Shown here piece after piece: positions 41,121 through 49,886 of a stretch of DNA of 64,000 nt. A model generated the notes under the pieces. The model did no database searches. It was not told the origin of the DNA and saw nothing but the letters and a program-made list of their open reading frames with translations. Source of the DNA: Actinomadura macrotermitis (GTDB taxonomy: Bacteria; Actinomycetota; Actinomycetes; Streptosporangiales; Streptosporangiaceae); contig NZ_WEGH01000002.1 of assembly GCF_009604375.1 (NCBI RefSeq), forward strand, positions 1,883,533 to 1,947,532, given 5' to 3'. Every line of letters starts with the position of its first letter. Positions within the stretch are counted from its first letter, which is position 1. A program made the position numbers and the translations under genes.

Positions 41121-42185
41121 TCAGGACGCCAGCCAGGCGTCCACGGCGGCGAGCAGCCGGCCCCGCACCGAGTCCGGCGCCGCCGACCCCTCGATCGACT
41201 GCCGCGCCAGCTCCGCCAGCTCGGCGTCGGAGAAGCCGTGCCCGTCCCGCACCAGCGCGTACTGCCGGGCCAGCCGCGACCCGAACAGCAGCGGGTCGTC
41301 GGCGCCGAGCGCGATCCGCGCCCCCGCCTCGTACAGCGCCCGCACCGGCACCTCCGCCGCCGACCGCGCCACCCCGAGGCTCACGTTCGACGCCGGGCAC
41401 ACCTCCAGCGTCACGCCCCGGTCCACGATCCGCGCCAGCAGCCGCGGGTCCTCCACCGCCCGCACCCCGTGCCCGATCCGGTCGGCCTCCAGCATCTCCA
41501 GGCACTCGCGGACGCTCCCGGGCCCGAGCAGCTCACCGCCGTGCGGCGTCGACAGCAGCCCGCCGCGCTTGGCGATCCGGAACGCCCCCTCGAAGTCGTA
41601 GGCCCGGCCCCGCCGCTCGTCGTTGGACAGCCCGAACCCCACCACGCCCTGATCGGCGTAGCGGACCGCCAGCCGCGCCAGGGTCTTGGCGTCCAGCGGA
41701 TGCCGGGTCCGGTTCGCCGCGATCACCACCCCGATGCCGACGCCGGTCGCCGCCGACGCCTCGCGGACCGCGTCCAGCACCAGCTCCACCGTCGGCGTCA
41801 GCCCGCCGAACCGGGACGCGTACCCGCTCGGGTCGACCTGGATCTCCAGCCACCCCGACCCCTCGGCCGCCTCGTCCTCGGCCGTCTCGCGCACCAGCCG
41901 GCGCAGGTCGTCCGGTGTCTGCAGCACCGACCGCGCGATGTCGTACAGCCGCTGGAACCGGAACCAGCCGCGCTCGTCGGTCGCCCGCAGCCGCGGCGGC
42001 CAGTCCTGCACCAGCGCCTCCGGCAGCTGCACGCCGCGCTCGGCGGCCAGCTCCACCAGCGTCGAGTGCCGCATCGAACCGGTGAAGTGCAGATGCAGAT
42101 GGGCCTTGGGGAGCGTGGCGACATCACGGGACAGATCGGGACGACGGCCCTCGGCGGGGCGGGCGACAGCGGTAGGGGCCTCCAT
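41121..42185 (-). CDS. add: Adenosine deaminase
   Basis: A 354-aa TIM-barrel metal enzyme: zinc ligands in HLHLHFTG, catalytic Glu region in STPHGGELLG, DRIGHGVR, VCPASNVSLG and the metal Asp in GADDPLLFG. The usual SLNTDDP reads ALGADDP, so substrate range within the adenosine deaminase-like family is uncertain. Convergent with the MFS gene; probably downstream of aspC but separated from it by a terminator. Confidence 0.9.
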   Translation of the reverse strand: MEAPTAVARPAEGRRPDLSRDVATLPKAHLHLHFTGSMRHSTLVELAAERGVQLPEALVQDWPPRLRATDERGWFRFQRLYDIARSVLQTPDDLRRLVRETAEDEAAEGSGWLEIQVDPSGYASRFGGLTPTVELVLDAVREASAATGVGIGVVIAANRTRHPLDAKTLARLAVRYADQGVVGFGLSNDERRGRAYDFEGAFRIAKRGGLLSTPHGGELLGPGSVRECLEMLEADRIGHGVRAVEDPRLLARIVDRGVTLEVCPASNVSLGVARSAAEVPVRALYEAGARIALGADDPLLFGSRLARQYALVRDGHGFSDAELAELARQSIEGSAAPDSVRGRLLAAVDAWLAS

Positions 42186-42297
42186 GGGCCAATGTTGCCG
42201 GATCCGGCCCGCGGCCGAACCCCCGGCGCCCCACTACCGCCCGTCCGGACTACCCCGGATGGCACGCCGTGGCCATGCCGGGACCCTGCGCACACCA

Positions 42298-42342
42298 AAA
42301 AGGATCATGGCCCCGGGGACGCCCCGGGGCCATGATCCTTTT
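42298..42342 (-). terminator. Strong terminator of the aminotransferase gene
   Basis: 21-bp perfect arms (42298-42318, 42322-42342) with a 3-base loop; the stem begins and ends in A4/T4 runs and works in both directions. Confidence 0.95.
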
Positions 42343-42355
42343 ACCGCGTGACGCG

Positions 42356-43567
42356 TCAGCGCGCCTCGGACAGCAGCTTGGCCACCCGCGACACGCCCTC
42401 GACCAGGTCGTCGTCGCCGAGCGCGTACGACAGCCGGAAGTAGCCCGGCGTGCCGAACGCCTCACCCGGCACCAGCGCCACCTCGGCCTCCTCCAGGATC
42501 AGCGCCGCCAGCTCCACCGAGCTCTGCGGCCGCTTGCCCCGGATCTCCTTGCCCAGCAGCTCCTTGACCGACGGGTAGGCGTAGAACGCGCCCTCGGGCA
42601 CCGGGCAGAACACGCCCGGGATGTCGTTGAGCATCCGCACCATCGTCTGCCGCCGCCGGTCGAACGCGGTGCGCATCTCCGCCACCGCCGACAGGTCGCC
42701 GGTCACCGCCGCCAGCGCCGCCGCCTGCGAGACGTTCGCCACGTTCGACGTCGCGTGCGACTGCAGGTTCGCCGCCGCCTTCACCACGTCCTGCGGGCCG
42801 ACCAGCCAGCCCACCCGCCAGCCCGTCATCGCGTAGGTCTTGGCGACGCCGTTCAGCACCAGCGTCCGGTCGGCCAGCTCGGGGACCACCACCGGCATCG
42901 AGTGGAACTCGGCGTCCCCGTACACCAGGTGCTCGTAGATCTCGTCGGTGACCACCCACAGGCCGTGCTCGTCCGCCCAGCGGCCGATCGCCTCGATCTC
43001 GTCGCGCGAGTACACCGCGCCCGTCGGGTTCGACGGCGACACGAACAGCAGCACCTTGGTGCGGTCGGTGCGCGCCGCCTCCAGCTGCGCCACGCTCACC
43101 CGGTAGCCGGTGGTCTCGTCGGCCACCACGTCCACCGGCACCCCGCCCGCCAGCTTGATCGACTCGGGGTAGGTGGTCCAGTACGGCGTCGGCACCAGCA
43201 CCTCGTCGCCCGGGTCCAGCAGCGCCGCGAACGCCTCGTACACCGCCTGCTTGCCGCCGTTGGTGATCAGGACCTGGGACGCCTCCACCCGGTAACCGGA
43301 GTCGCGCTCGGTCTTCTCGGCCACCGCGGCGCGCAGCTCGGGCAGCCCGCCCGCCGGCGTGTACTTGTGGAACCGCGGCACCCGGGCAGCGGTCACCGCG
43401 GCCTCCACGATGTAGCCGGGCGTCGGGAAGTCGGGCTCGCCCGCGCCGAAGCCGATGACCGGACGGCCCGCCGCCTTCAGCGCCTTGGCCTTGGCGTCCA
43501 CGGCCAGCGTGGCGGACTCGGAGATCGCGGCGATGCGCCGGGAGATGCGAGGACGGTCGATGCTCAT
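42356..43567 (-). CDS. Aspartate-type pyridoxal phosphate aminotransferase
   Basis: A 403-aa fold-type I enzyme: VIGFGAGEPDFPTPGYI, SNPTGAVYSRDEI, VVTDEIYEHLVYG, PLP lysine in NGVAKTYAMTGWRVGW and the carboxylate-binding Arg in YFRLSYALGD. Substrate is aspartate or a close dicarboxylate/aromatic acid. The position upstream of tRNA-Trp-secE-nusG is common in actinobacteria. Confidence 0.93.
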   Translation of the reverse strand: MSIDRPRISRRIAAISESATLAVDAKAKALKAAGRPVIGFGAGEPDFPTPGYIVEAAVTAARVPRFHKYTPAGGLPELRAAVAEKTERDSGYRVEASQVLITNGGKQAVYEAFAALLDPGDEVLVPTPYWTTYPESIKLAGGVPVDVVADETTGYRVSVAQLEAARTDRTKVLLFVSPSNPTGAVYSRDEIEAIGRWADEHGLWVVTDEIYEHLVYGDAEFHSMPVVVPELADRTLVLNGVAKTYAMTGWRVGWLVGPQDVVKAAANLQSHATSNVANVSQAAALAAVTGDLSAVAEMRTAFDRRRQTMVRMLNDIPGVFCPVPEGAFYAYPSVKELLGKEIRGKRPQSSVELAALILEEAEVALVPGEAFGTPGYFRLSYALGDDDLVEGVSRVAKLLSEAR

Positions 43568-43691
43568 GTCCCTATCGTTACAGACCCGGGCCGATGGTTC
43601 AGCGGGATACGCCAGGCCGCGTCACGAACCGCTCCCGCCCTGGTGGAGCGGGCCTGCGGACGGGTCGCCGGCGGCCCGTCCGGGGTTCCGG

Positions 43692-43721
43692 TTCGACGCG
43701 GGGGCGTCGGCGACGTAGACT
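43692..43721 (+). promoter_or_regulatory. Promoter-like pair before tRNA-Trp
   Basis: TTCGAC (43692-43697) and TAGACT (43716-43721), 18-base spacer, 131 bases before the tRNA. Confidence 0.45.
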
Positions 43722-43852
43722 CACCCACCTAGTGACGCGTCATCGTCATACGAGCATGTCCGTACAAGCCGTATGCTGTGAGCGGCACGACCGGTCTCCG
43801 GACCGGGTCGCCTCTTCGCGGGGGCGGCGGTGTTGTCCCCTTACAGGGATGT

Positions 43853-43925
43853 AGGGCAGTGGCTCAATTGGTAGAGCTCCGGTCTCCAAAACCGGCGGTT
43901 GGGGGTTCGAGTCCCTCCTGCCCTG
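43853..43925 (+). tRNA. tRNA-Trp (anticodon CCA)
   Basis: A 73-base tRNA. Acceptor AGGGCAG/CTGCCCT, anticodon CCA at 43886-43888 in loop TCTCCAAAA, T-loop TTCGAGT. Next to secE as in most actinobacteria. Confidence 0.95.
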
Positions 43926-44048
43926 CGAGGTGCGGTGCGCGCACCTGTACCGGCCACGTTCCGGCCCGCCCTCCGGCGGGTCGTGGTGCGGGAATGCGCG
44001 GCAACCACGATGTGGTTGGACACGACCTACGAGGTGAACGGCGGCACA

Positions 44049-44297
44049 ATGGCGACTGAGACGCGCGGCGAGGCCGCGGCCAAGGACGAAGGCAAGGCGA
44101 AGCCCGCGGCCAAGCGGACCTCCCCCGCCCTGTTCGTGCGTCAGGTGATCGCCGAGCTGCGCAAGGTCATCTGGCCGACCCGCCGTGAGCTCATCACCTA
44201 CACCACGGTCTCCCTGGTGTTCGTGCTGATCATGGTCGCGCTCGTGTCGGGCGTGGACTGGGTCCTGCAGAAGGGCATCTTCAGCCTCTTCAGCTGA
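44049..44297 (+). CDS. secE: Preprotein translocase subunit SecE
   Basis: An 82-aa protein: charged N-terminus, the conserved RQVIAELRKVIWPTRRELITYT amphipathic helix and a single membrane helix. Part of SecYEG. ATG 44049 gives the short usual form; an earlier ATG at 44010 is possible. Confidence 0.95.
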   Translation: MATETRGEAAAKDEGKAKPAAKRTSPALFVRQVIAELRKVIWPTRRELITYTTVSLVFVLIMVALVSGVDWVLQKGIFSLFS

Positions 44298-44404
44298 GCC
44301 GTGACCCGGGCCCGGACGCATGTCCGCCGGGCCCCTCCGGCCGGGCCGGTCCCGGTCCCGCACCGCGCGAAACTCCAGCCCGTCGAGAGAAAGAGTCTGC
44401 CACC

Positions 44405-45271
44405 GTGTCCGAGTCCTCACAGCCCCACGACGAGGCCAGCGAAGAGGCCCGGTCTGCTGCGGCTGCTGCGGCCGAACCGGCGGACGAGAGCGCCCCGATC
44501 GCCGACGAGCGGTCGGCCGAGGCCCTCGAGGGGGCCGAGGAGTACGCCACCAACGACGTCGACGCGGACGAGGGCGACGAGCGGCTCGCCGAGGTCGAGA
44601 CCGAGGGCGTCGAGGCGGCGGACGCCGGCGCCGACGAGGCCGTCGACGCCGAGGCCGAAGAGGCCGAGGAGGAGCCCAAGCTCGACCCCTACGCCGCCTT
44701 CAAGATGGAGCTGCGCCTCCAGCCGGGCGACTGGTACGTCGTGCACTCCTACGCGGGGTATGAGAACCGGGTCAAGACCAACATCGAGACCCGTACCCAG
44801 ACCCTGAACATGGAGGACTACATCTTCCAGATCGAGGTGCCCCAGCACGAGGTCACCGAGTTCAAGGGCGGGAAGAAGCAGAAGGTCAACGAGAAGGTCC
44901 TGCCGGGCTACATCCTGGTCCGCATGGAGCTCACCGACGAGTCGTGGGCCGCGGTCCGCAACACGCCGGGCGTGACCGGCTTCGTGGGGCTGCTGAACAA
45001 GCCGTCCCCGCTCAGCCTGGACGAGGTCGCCAACCTGCTGGCCCCCGAGCCGGAGGAGCAGGTCAAGACCAAGGAGCAGCAGGCCAAGGCCACCCCGCAC
45101 GTGGACTTCGAGGTCGGCGAGTCGGTCACCGTCATGGACGGCCCGTTCGCCACGCTGCCCGCCACGGTCAACGAGATCAACGCCGAGCAGCAGAAGCTCA
45201 AGGTGCTGGTGTCGATCTTCGGCCGGGAGACCCCGGTCGAGCTGTCGTTCAACCAGGTCTCCAAGATCTGA
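44405..45271 (+). CDS. nusG: Transcription termination/antitermination protein NusG
   Basis: A 288-aa protein. Residues 1-100 are an acidic, Ala/Glu/Asp-rich extension; 108-215 is the NGN domain (DWYVVHSYAGYENRVKTNIETR, LPGYILVRMELTDESWAAVRNTPGVTGFVG); 236-288 is the KOW domain (VGESVTVMDGPFATLPATVNEIN). GTG start after AGAGAAAGAG. Confidence 0.97.
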   Translation: MSESSQPHDEASEEARSAAAAAAEPADESAPIADERSAEALEGAEEYATNDVDADEGDERLAEVETEGVEAADAGADEAVDAEAEEAEEEPKLDPYAAFKMELRLQPGDWYVVHSYAGYENRVKTNIETRTQTLNMEDYIFQIEVPQHEVTEFKGGKKQKVNEKVLPGYILVRMELTDESWAAVRNTPGVTGFVGLLNKPSPLSLDEVANLLAPEPEEQVKTKEQQAKATPHVDFEVGESVTVMDGPFATLPATVNEINAEQQKLKVLVSIFGRETPVELSFNQVSKI

Positions 45272-45315
45272 CGCCGCCGGGCCGGTCCGCCCGGCACGGT
45301 GCGTATCCTGGAACG

Positions 45316-45341
45316 GCCGCCCACGGCGTGGGCGGCTTTTT
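45316..45341 (+). terminator. Terminator after nusG
   Basis: GCCGCCCAC/GTGGGCGGC 9-bp stem, GGC loop, then TTTTT. Confidence 0.9.
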
Positions 45342-45375
45342 CGGGTCATGAGTTTCCCCGCGCGAGCGGGGCCAG

Positions 45376-45469
45376 GATCCCAACACCTGAGCGCTACGTT
45401 CCGGCCGTCGGTGTTGCCCGCCCAGGCGGGAGTCGGGATCACAGTGAAACGGAACGCTAGGGGTGAGGC
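45376..45469 (+). ncRNA. Structured leader of rplK-rplA
   Basis: GATCCC (45376-45381) pairs with GGGATC (45435-45440) and AACACC (45382-45387) with GGTGTT (45410-45415), enclosing CCCGCC/GGCGGG. A competing AGCG..GTTCCG with CGGAACGCT pairing is possible. L1 autoregulates through the rplK leader in other bacteria, so a similar role is likely. Confidence 0.5.
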
Positions 45470-45901
45470 ATGCCTCCCAAGAAGAAGAAGATCACCGCCG
45501 TCGTCAAGGTGCAGCTGAACGCGGGCGCCGCGACCCCGGCCCCGCCGGTCGGTACCGCCCTCGGTCCGCACGGCGTCAACATCATGGACTTCTGCAAGCA
45601 GTACAACGCCGCCACCGAGTCCCAGCGCGGCAACGTCATCCCCGTAGAGATCACCATCTACGAGGACCGCTCGTTCACCTTCGTCACCAAGACCCCGCCG
45701 GCCGCGCAGCTCATCCTGAAGGCCGCGGGCGTGGAGAAGGGCTCCGGCGAGCCGCACAAGACCAAGGTCGGCTCGGTGACCCGCGACCAGATCCGCGAGA
45801 TCGCCACCACCAAGATGCCCGACCTGAACGCCAACGACCTGGACGCCGCCGAGAAGATCGTCGCCGGCACCGCCCGCTCGATGGGCATCGAGGTCAAGTA
45901 A
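45470..45901 (+). CDS. rplK: 50S ribosomal protein L11
   Basis: A 143-aa protein with family-wide matches: KKKITAVVKVQLNAGAATPAPPVGTALG, NIMDFCKQYNAAT, and KVGSVTRDQIREIATTKMPDLNA. Binds 23S rRNA at the GTPase centre, the thiostrepton site. Two-gene operon with rplA. Confidence 0.98.
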   Translation: MPPKKKKITAVVKVQLNAGAATPAPPVGTALGPHGVNIMDFCKQYNAATESQRGNVIPVEITIYEDRSFTFVTKTPPAAQLILKAAGVEKGSGEPHKTKVGSVTRDQIREIATTKMPDLNANDLDAAEKIVAGTARSMGIEVK

Positions 45902-45977
45902 GTCCTCGCGCGCGGGAGGTCCGCGCGCGGTTCGACGTGGGAGGGCCGGTGCGGCCCGCACCACAAAGGAGCAGAGC

Positions 45978-46694
45978 ATGAAGCGCAGCAAGGGTTACCG
46001 CGCCGCGGTCGAGAAGATCGACAAGGACGCGCTGTACAGCCCGCTGGAGGCCGTCCGGCTGGCCAAGGAGACCTCGGTCACCAAGTTCGACGCCACGGTC
46101 GAGGTCGCGATGCGCCTCGGCGTGGACCCGCGCAAGGCGGACCAGATGGTGCGCGGCACCGTCAACCTGCCGAACGGCACCGGCAAGACGGCCCGCGTGC
46201 TGGTCTTCGCCGGCGGCGCGAAGGCGGACGAGGCCCGTGAGGCCGGCGCCGACCTGGTGGGCTCGGACGACATGATCGAGCGGATCCAGGGCGGTTTCCT
46301 GGACTTCGACGCGGTCGTGGCGACGCCGGACCAGATGGGCAAGGTCGGCCGCCTCGGCCGGGTGCTCGGCCCGCGCGGCCTGATGCCGAACCCCAAGACC
46401 GGCACGGTGACCATGGACGTGGCCAAGGCCGTGACCGACATCAAGGGCGGCAAGATCGAGTTCCGGGTGGACCGGCACGCGAACCTGCACTTCATCATCG
46501 GCAAGGCGTCCTTCTCCGACCGCCAGCTGCTGGAGAACTACGCGGCGGCGGTGGACGAGGTGCAGCGGCTCAAGCCGTCGGCGGCCAAGGGCCGTTACGT
46601 GAAGAAGGCGGTGCTCACCACCTCGATGGGGCCGAGCATCCCGGTCGACCCGAACGCGGTGCGCAACCTGGTCGCCGAGCTCGACGAGGCCTGA
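45978..46694 (+). CDS. rplA: 50S ribosomal protein L1
   Basis: A 238-aa protein: KRSKGYRAAVEKIDKD, RGTVNLPNGTGKTARVLVFAGG, GRLGRVLGPRGLMPNPKTGTV. Binds 23S rRNA at the E-site stalk and probably its own leader. Followed by a hairpin at 46709-46741. Confidence 0.98.
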   Translation: MKRSKGYRAAVEKIDKDALYSPLEAVRLAKETSVTKFDATVEVAMRLGVDPRKADQMVRGTVNLPNGTGKTARVLVFAGGAKADEAREAGADLVGSDDMIERIQGGFLDFDAVVATPDQMGKVGRLGRVLGPRGLMPNPKTGTVTMDVAKAVTDIKGGKIEFRVDRHANLHFIIGKASFSDRQLLENYAAAVDEVQRLKPSAAKGRYVKKAVLTTSMGPSIPVDPNAVRNLVAELDEA

Positions 46695-46708
46695 TCCTCC
46701 GGCCTGGC

Positions 46709-46741
46709 AAGGGCGCTCCCCGTTTCGGGGGGCGCCCTTTC
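46709..46741 (+). terminator. Terminator after rplA
   Basis: AAGGGCGC...GCGCCCTT with inner CCCC/GGGG, GTTT loop, and a short T-run. Confidence 0.9.
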
Positions 46742-46871
46742 TCGTCTTCGCCACCTACGCCGCTGGTCGTACGGGTCTGTCCCCCTTTCGTACCCGTGGG
46801 GGATGATTCGGGGGGCGTCGTGCGGTGAGACTGGAACCCATACAGCAGGGCGACAAGAGAGGCTCATCCTG

Positions 46872-47738
46872 ATGAAGCGCCGATACACCGTGGTCGCGGG
46901 GAGCGCCGCCGTCGGTGCCGCCCTCCTCCTGTCCGGATGCAACGCCGACGGGTCGAGCGGTACGACCGGCACCATGAAGCTCAGCGCCAACGAGGCGCTG
47001 CTGAAGTCCTCCCAGAAGGTGGGCAAGGCCGACGCGTTCAAGGCCGACCTGACGGTGAGCGACACCGCCGAGGGCGGGCGGGTGCACGCGACGGGGCAGT
47101 TCCGGCTGCGTCCGGACCTGGCCTTCAGCGTGAAGCTGGACGAGTTCAGTCGCGGCGGCGGCCAGTCGGTGTCGCTCGGCGGCGCGCAGGCGATCTTCAC
47201 GGGGAACACGCTGTACGCCAAGGTGCCGCAGCAGCTCACCCAGTTCGTGGCGGGCGGCAAGCCGTGGCTGAAGATCGACGTGAACCAGATGTCGCAGCGC
47301 ACGGGCTTCGACGTCAAGGGCCTGATCGACCAGGTGCAGAAGGTCGACCCGGCCGAGCAGACCAAGATGTTCACCGGTTCCAAGGACGCCCGCCGGGTCG
47401 GCGAGGAGACGGTGGACGGCGTGAAGACCGTGCACTACACCGGCACGGTCACCGTCCAGGACGCGCTGGCGAAGCTGGACGCGCAGGCGCGGGAGAAGGT
47501 CAAGCGCTGGTTCCCGCAGGGCGGCGGCAACGACAAGATCAACTTCGATCTGTGGACGGACGGCGACAACCTGCCGCGCAAGCTGGTGTCCAAGGGCGCC
47601 GGCGCCGACGCCAAGGCCGGCACGGTCACCGTGCTGTACAGCGACTACGGCAAGTCGTTCGGGGTGAACCCGCCGCCCGCCGAGCAGACGGGCCAGCTGT
47701 CGCTGGACGGCCTGCTGCGCGGTACCCCGCACAACTGA
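46872..47738 (+). CDS. LppX/LprG-family lipoprotein 1
   Basis: A 288-aa lipoprotein: lipobox LLLSGC (Cys about 23), then the LppX_LprAFG lipid-binding fold, with LRPDLAFSVKL, LYAKVPQQL, KPWLKID, DPAEQTKMFTGSKDARRVGEETVDGVKTVHYTGTV and INFDLWTDGDNLPRKLV. In mycobacteria these carry lipids across the cell wall. Paralogous to the next two genes; each gene has its own leader of 95-160 bases. Confidence 0.9.
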   Translation: MKRRYTVVAGSAAVGAALLLSGCNADGSSGTTGTMKLSANEALLKSSQKVGKADAFKADLTVSDTAEGGRVHATGQFRLRPDLAFSVKLDEFSRGGGQSVSLGGAQAIFTGNTLYAKVPQQLTQFVAGGKPWLKIDVNQMSQRTGFDVKGLIDQVQKVDPAEQTKMFTGSKDARRVGEETVDGVKTVHYTGTVTVQDALAKLDAQAREKVKRWFPQGGGNDKINFDLWTDGDNLPRKLVSKGAGADAKAGTVTVLYSDYGKSFGVNPPPAEQTGQLSLDGLLRGTPHN

Positions 47739-47900
47739 GCCCTGTGGTGAACGACGGGGTGCTCGCCCGGTCCGGGCGGACGCCCCGTCGAGCGCTGCTC
47801 GGGGTGTTCGGGGCGAGCGCGGGGCGATAGGGTCACGGCTCCGTCTGATCTTGGTTTCCGGCCGTGGCGCCGGGCATCGCCGCGCGAGGAGCCCTCCCGC

Positions 47901-48659
47901 ATGTTCCGTCGTATCGCTGTGGGGGCGGCCGTGGCCGCGGTCCTGCCCCTGTCGCTCACCGGGTGCGCCGGCGAGAAGGCCGCCGGGGGCGCCGAACCGG
48001 CCGCCGTGCGGCTGCTGGCCGAGACGGCCCGCAGGGCCGGGCAGGTCGAGACCTACATCGCCGACATGACCGTGGAGTCCAGCGGGCCGCGGGTGACCAC
48101 GACCGTTCGGAGCCGGCTCCGCCCCAGGGTCGCGATGAGCGCGGTGGTGAGCGGAGGCAAGACCGGGTGTACCGAAACGCGTCTCATCGACAGGATGGCC
48201 TACTGCAAGCTGGACGAGCCTGCCTGGCGCCCGGGCAAACCGTGGGCGAGCGCCTCCGTGGACGGGTCTTCTCCCGGTGCGGGGTTGATGGCCGACGAGG
48301 TGGCGCGGGTCCGCCGGGACGATCCGGCCGAGCAGGTCAAGGCGCTCGCCGCGTCCACCGATGTCCGCGAGAGCAGTGAAAGAGGACGGAACCGGCATCT
48401 GACCGGCACGCTCACCTTCGAACAGGCATTGGCCCGGTTCGATCCGAAGATCCGCCCTGAGCGTGAGCGCACGTACCGCACCCTGGGGGTCGGCACGACG
48501 CGGTTCGATCTGTGGCTCGACCCGGCCGGGCTTCCGAGCAAAGCGGTCATGGTCGTGTCCACCTCGACGGGGGACTTGACCACCACGGCCGTCTACCACG
48601 ACTACGGCCGGCCGGTGGACGTGCGGCCGCCGCCCGCCGCGCAGGTCGCCGGGTTCTGA
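47901..48659 (+). CDS. LppX/LprG-family lipoprotein 2
   Basis: A 252-aa lipoprotein: signal ending SLTGC (Cys about 22), then a more diverged lipid-binding domain with DDPAEQVKALAASTDVRESS, HLTGTLTFEQALARF and TTRFDLWLDPAGLPSKAVM. Lower conservation and two extra Cys (KTGCTETR, YCKLDEP) suggest relaxed or altered ligand binding. Confidence 0.85.
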   Translation: MFRRIAVGAAVAAVLPLSLTGCAGEKAAGGAEPAAVRLLAETARRAGQVETYIADMTVESSGPRVTTTVRSRLRPRVAMSAVVSGGKTGCTETRLIDRMAYCKLDEPAWRPGKPWASASVDGSSPGAGLMADEVARVRRDDPAEQVKALAASTDVRESSERGRNRHLTGTLTFEQALARFDPKIRPERERTYRTLGVGTTRFDLWLDPAGLPSKAVMVVSTSTGDLTTTAVYHDYGRPVDVRPPPAAQVAGF

Positions 48660-48756
48660 GGCCGGCGGCCGAAGTGGGTGGAATGCCCCGATAGGGTGCT
48701 CCGTCTGCGCCTGATCATGTGATGCGGGCGCCCCCCAGCAGAGGAGCCCCTTCAGC

Positions 48757-49566
48757 ATGTTCCGCCGTATCGCCGCCGGCACGGTCGCCGCCGCCTCCCT
48801 TTCCCTGTCGCTCACCGGCTGTCTCGGGGGCGCGGAGAAGAAGGCCGTCGACAACATCAAGCTCACCGCCGCGCAGGTGCTGGGCAAGTCGGCGCAGAAG
48901 TCGGCGACGGTGGACACCTTCACGATGGACCTCACCATGGACGGTCCGACGAAGATGAACATGAAGGTCGAGTCGCGGCTGCGCCCCTCGCTGGCGGCGC
49001 GGATGATCGTCTCCAATGGTGGCGCCCAGGTCATGGAGATGCGCATCGTCGACAAGGCGATGTACATGAAGTCGGCCTTCATGAAGCCCAAGAACGGCAA
49101 GGCGTGGGGCCGGATCTCGGCGGACGCCATGAGCGCCGCGTCCGGCCGGAACATGAACCAGATGTTCGACCAGGCCCAGCAGCAGGGCCCGGCCGAGCAG
49201 ACCAAGATGTTCACCGCCTCCAAGAACGTGCGCGAGGTCGGTCCCGAGACCGTCGAGGGTGTGCCGACCCGGCACTTCACCGGGACGCTCACCGCCGAGG
49301 AGATGCTCTCCAAGTTCACCGACCCGCAGGCCCGCGCGGCCAAGGAGAAGCAGCTCGCCGCGGCCGGCATCACCTCGGCGAACTTCGACCTGTGGGTCGG
49401 CGCCGACGAACTGCCGCGCAAGATCACCTTGGTGCAGGGCACCAAGCAGGGCCAGATGACCATGTCGGGGTTCTACCGGGACTACAACAAGCCGGTGGAC
49501 GTGCAGGCCCCGCCGGCGTCCGAGGTCGGCGATGTCGAGCTGCCCCGGATCCCCACCGGCGCCTGA
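48757..49566 (+). CDS. LppX/LprG-family lipoprotein 3
   Basis: A 269-aa lipoprotein: SLTGC lipobox; GPAEQTKMFTASKNVREVGPETVEGVPTRHFTGTLTAEEML and NFDLWVGADELPRKITLVQG are nearly as in copy 1. The signal peptide starts like copy 2 (MFRRIA), so copies 2 and 3 are the recent pair by N-terminus. Confidence 0.9.
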   Translation: MFRRIAAGTVAAASLSLSLTGCLGGAEKKAVDNIKLTAAQVLGKSAQKSATVDTFTMDLTMDGPTKMNMKVESRLRPSLAARMIVSNGGAQVMEMRIVDKAMYMKSAFMKPKNGKAWGRISADAMSAASGRNMNQMFDQAQQQGPAEQTKMFTASKNVREVGPETVEGVPTRHFTGTLTAEEMLSKFTDPQARAAKEKQLAAAGITSANFDLWVGADELPRKITLVQGTKQGQMTMSGFYRDYNKPVDVQAPPASEVGDVELPRIPTGA

Positions 49567-49654
49567 GCCGTGCGGCGGCCGCGGGGCGCCCGCCCCGCGG
49601 CCGATTTGGCATAGCGGTTCCAGTGCCCGTACCATCGAGACTGCCGAAGACCGC

Positions 49655-49810
49655 CGGTCGCCATCCGTTTCGGATGGCCGAAGGACCCGAAGAAATTCGG
49701 GCGGCCCGCGTAGGTGAGACGAGAGCTTCCCGCATGACCTCCGCGTCGTGCCTGACGCCCCGTGCGCCTACGCCGGGGCGTTCGCTGTTTTTCCAGGCTT
49801 TTCGCCCCGG
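49655..49810 (+). ncRNA. Ribosomal protein L10 leader
   Basis: The rplJ leader contains the GCCCGCGTAGGTGAGACGAG element with a later CGCCTACG complement, and a final CGCCCCG/CGGGGCG-like stem with GTTTTT. This is the usual location and sequence style of the L10(L12)4-binding leader that represses rplJ-rplL. Ends are approximate. Confidence 0.7.
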
Positions 49811-49886
49811 CGGCTTCCACACCAGGTAGCGGTCCCGTCCGTTCGGACGCGGGTCGCGACCACCCAGGTAATCGGAAGGAGGCCCC

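Noticed and set aside
46755..49463. A 902-codon minus-strand frame opposite the lipoproteins
   Set aside because: It spans several genes, has no domain, and the plus strand encodes three clear lipoproteins with ribosome sites.
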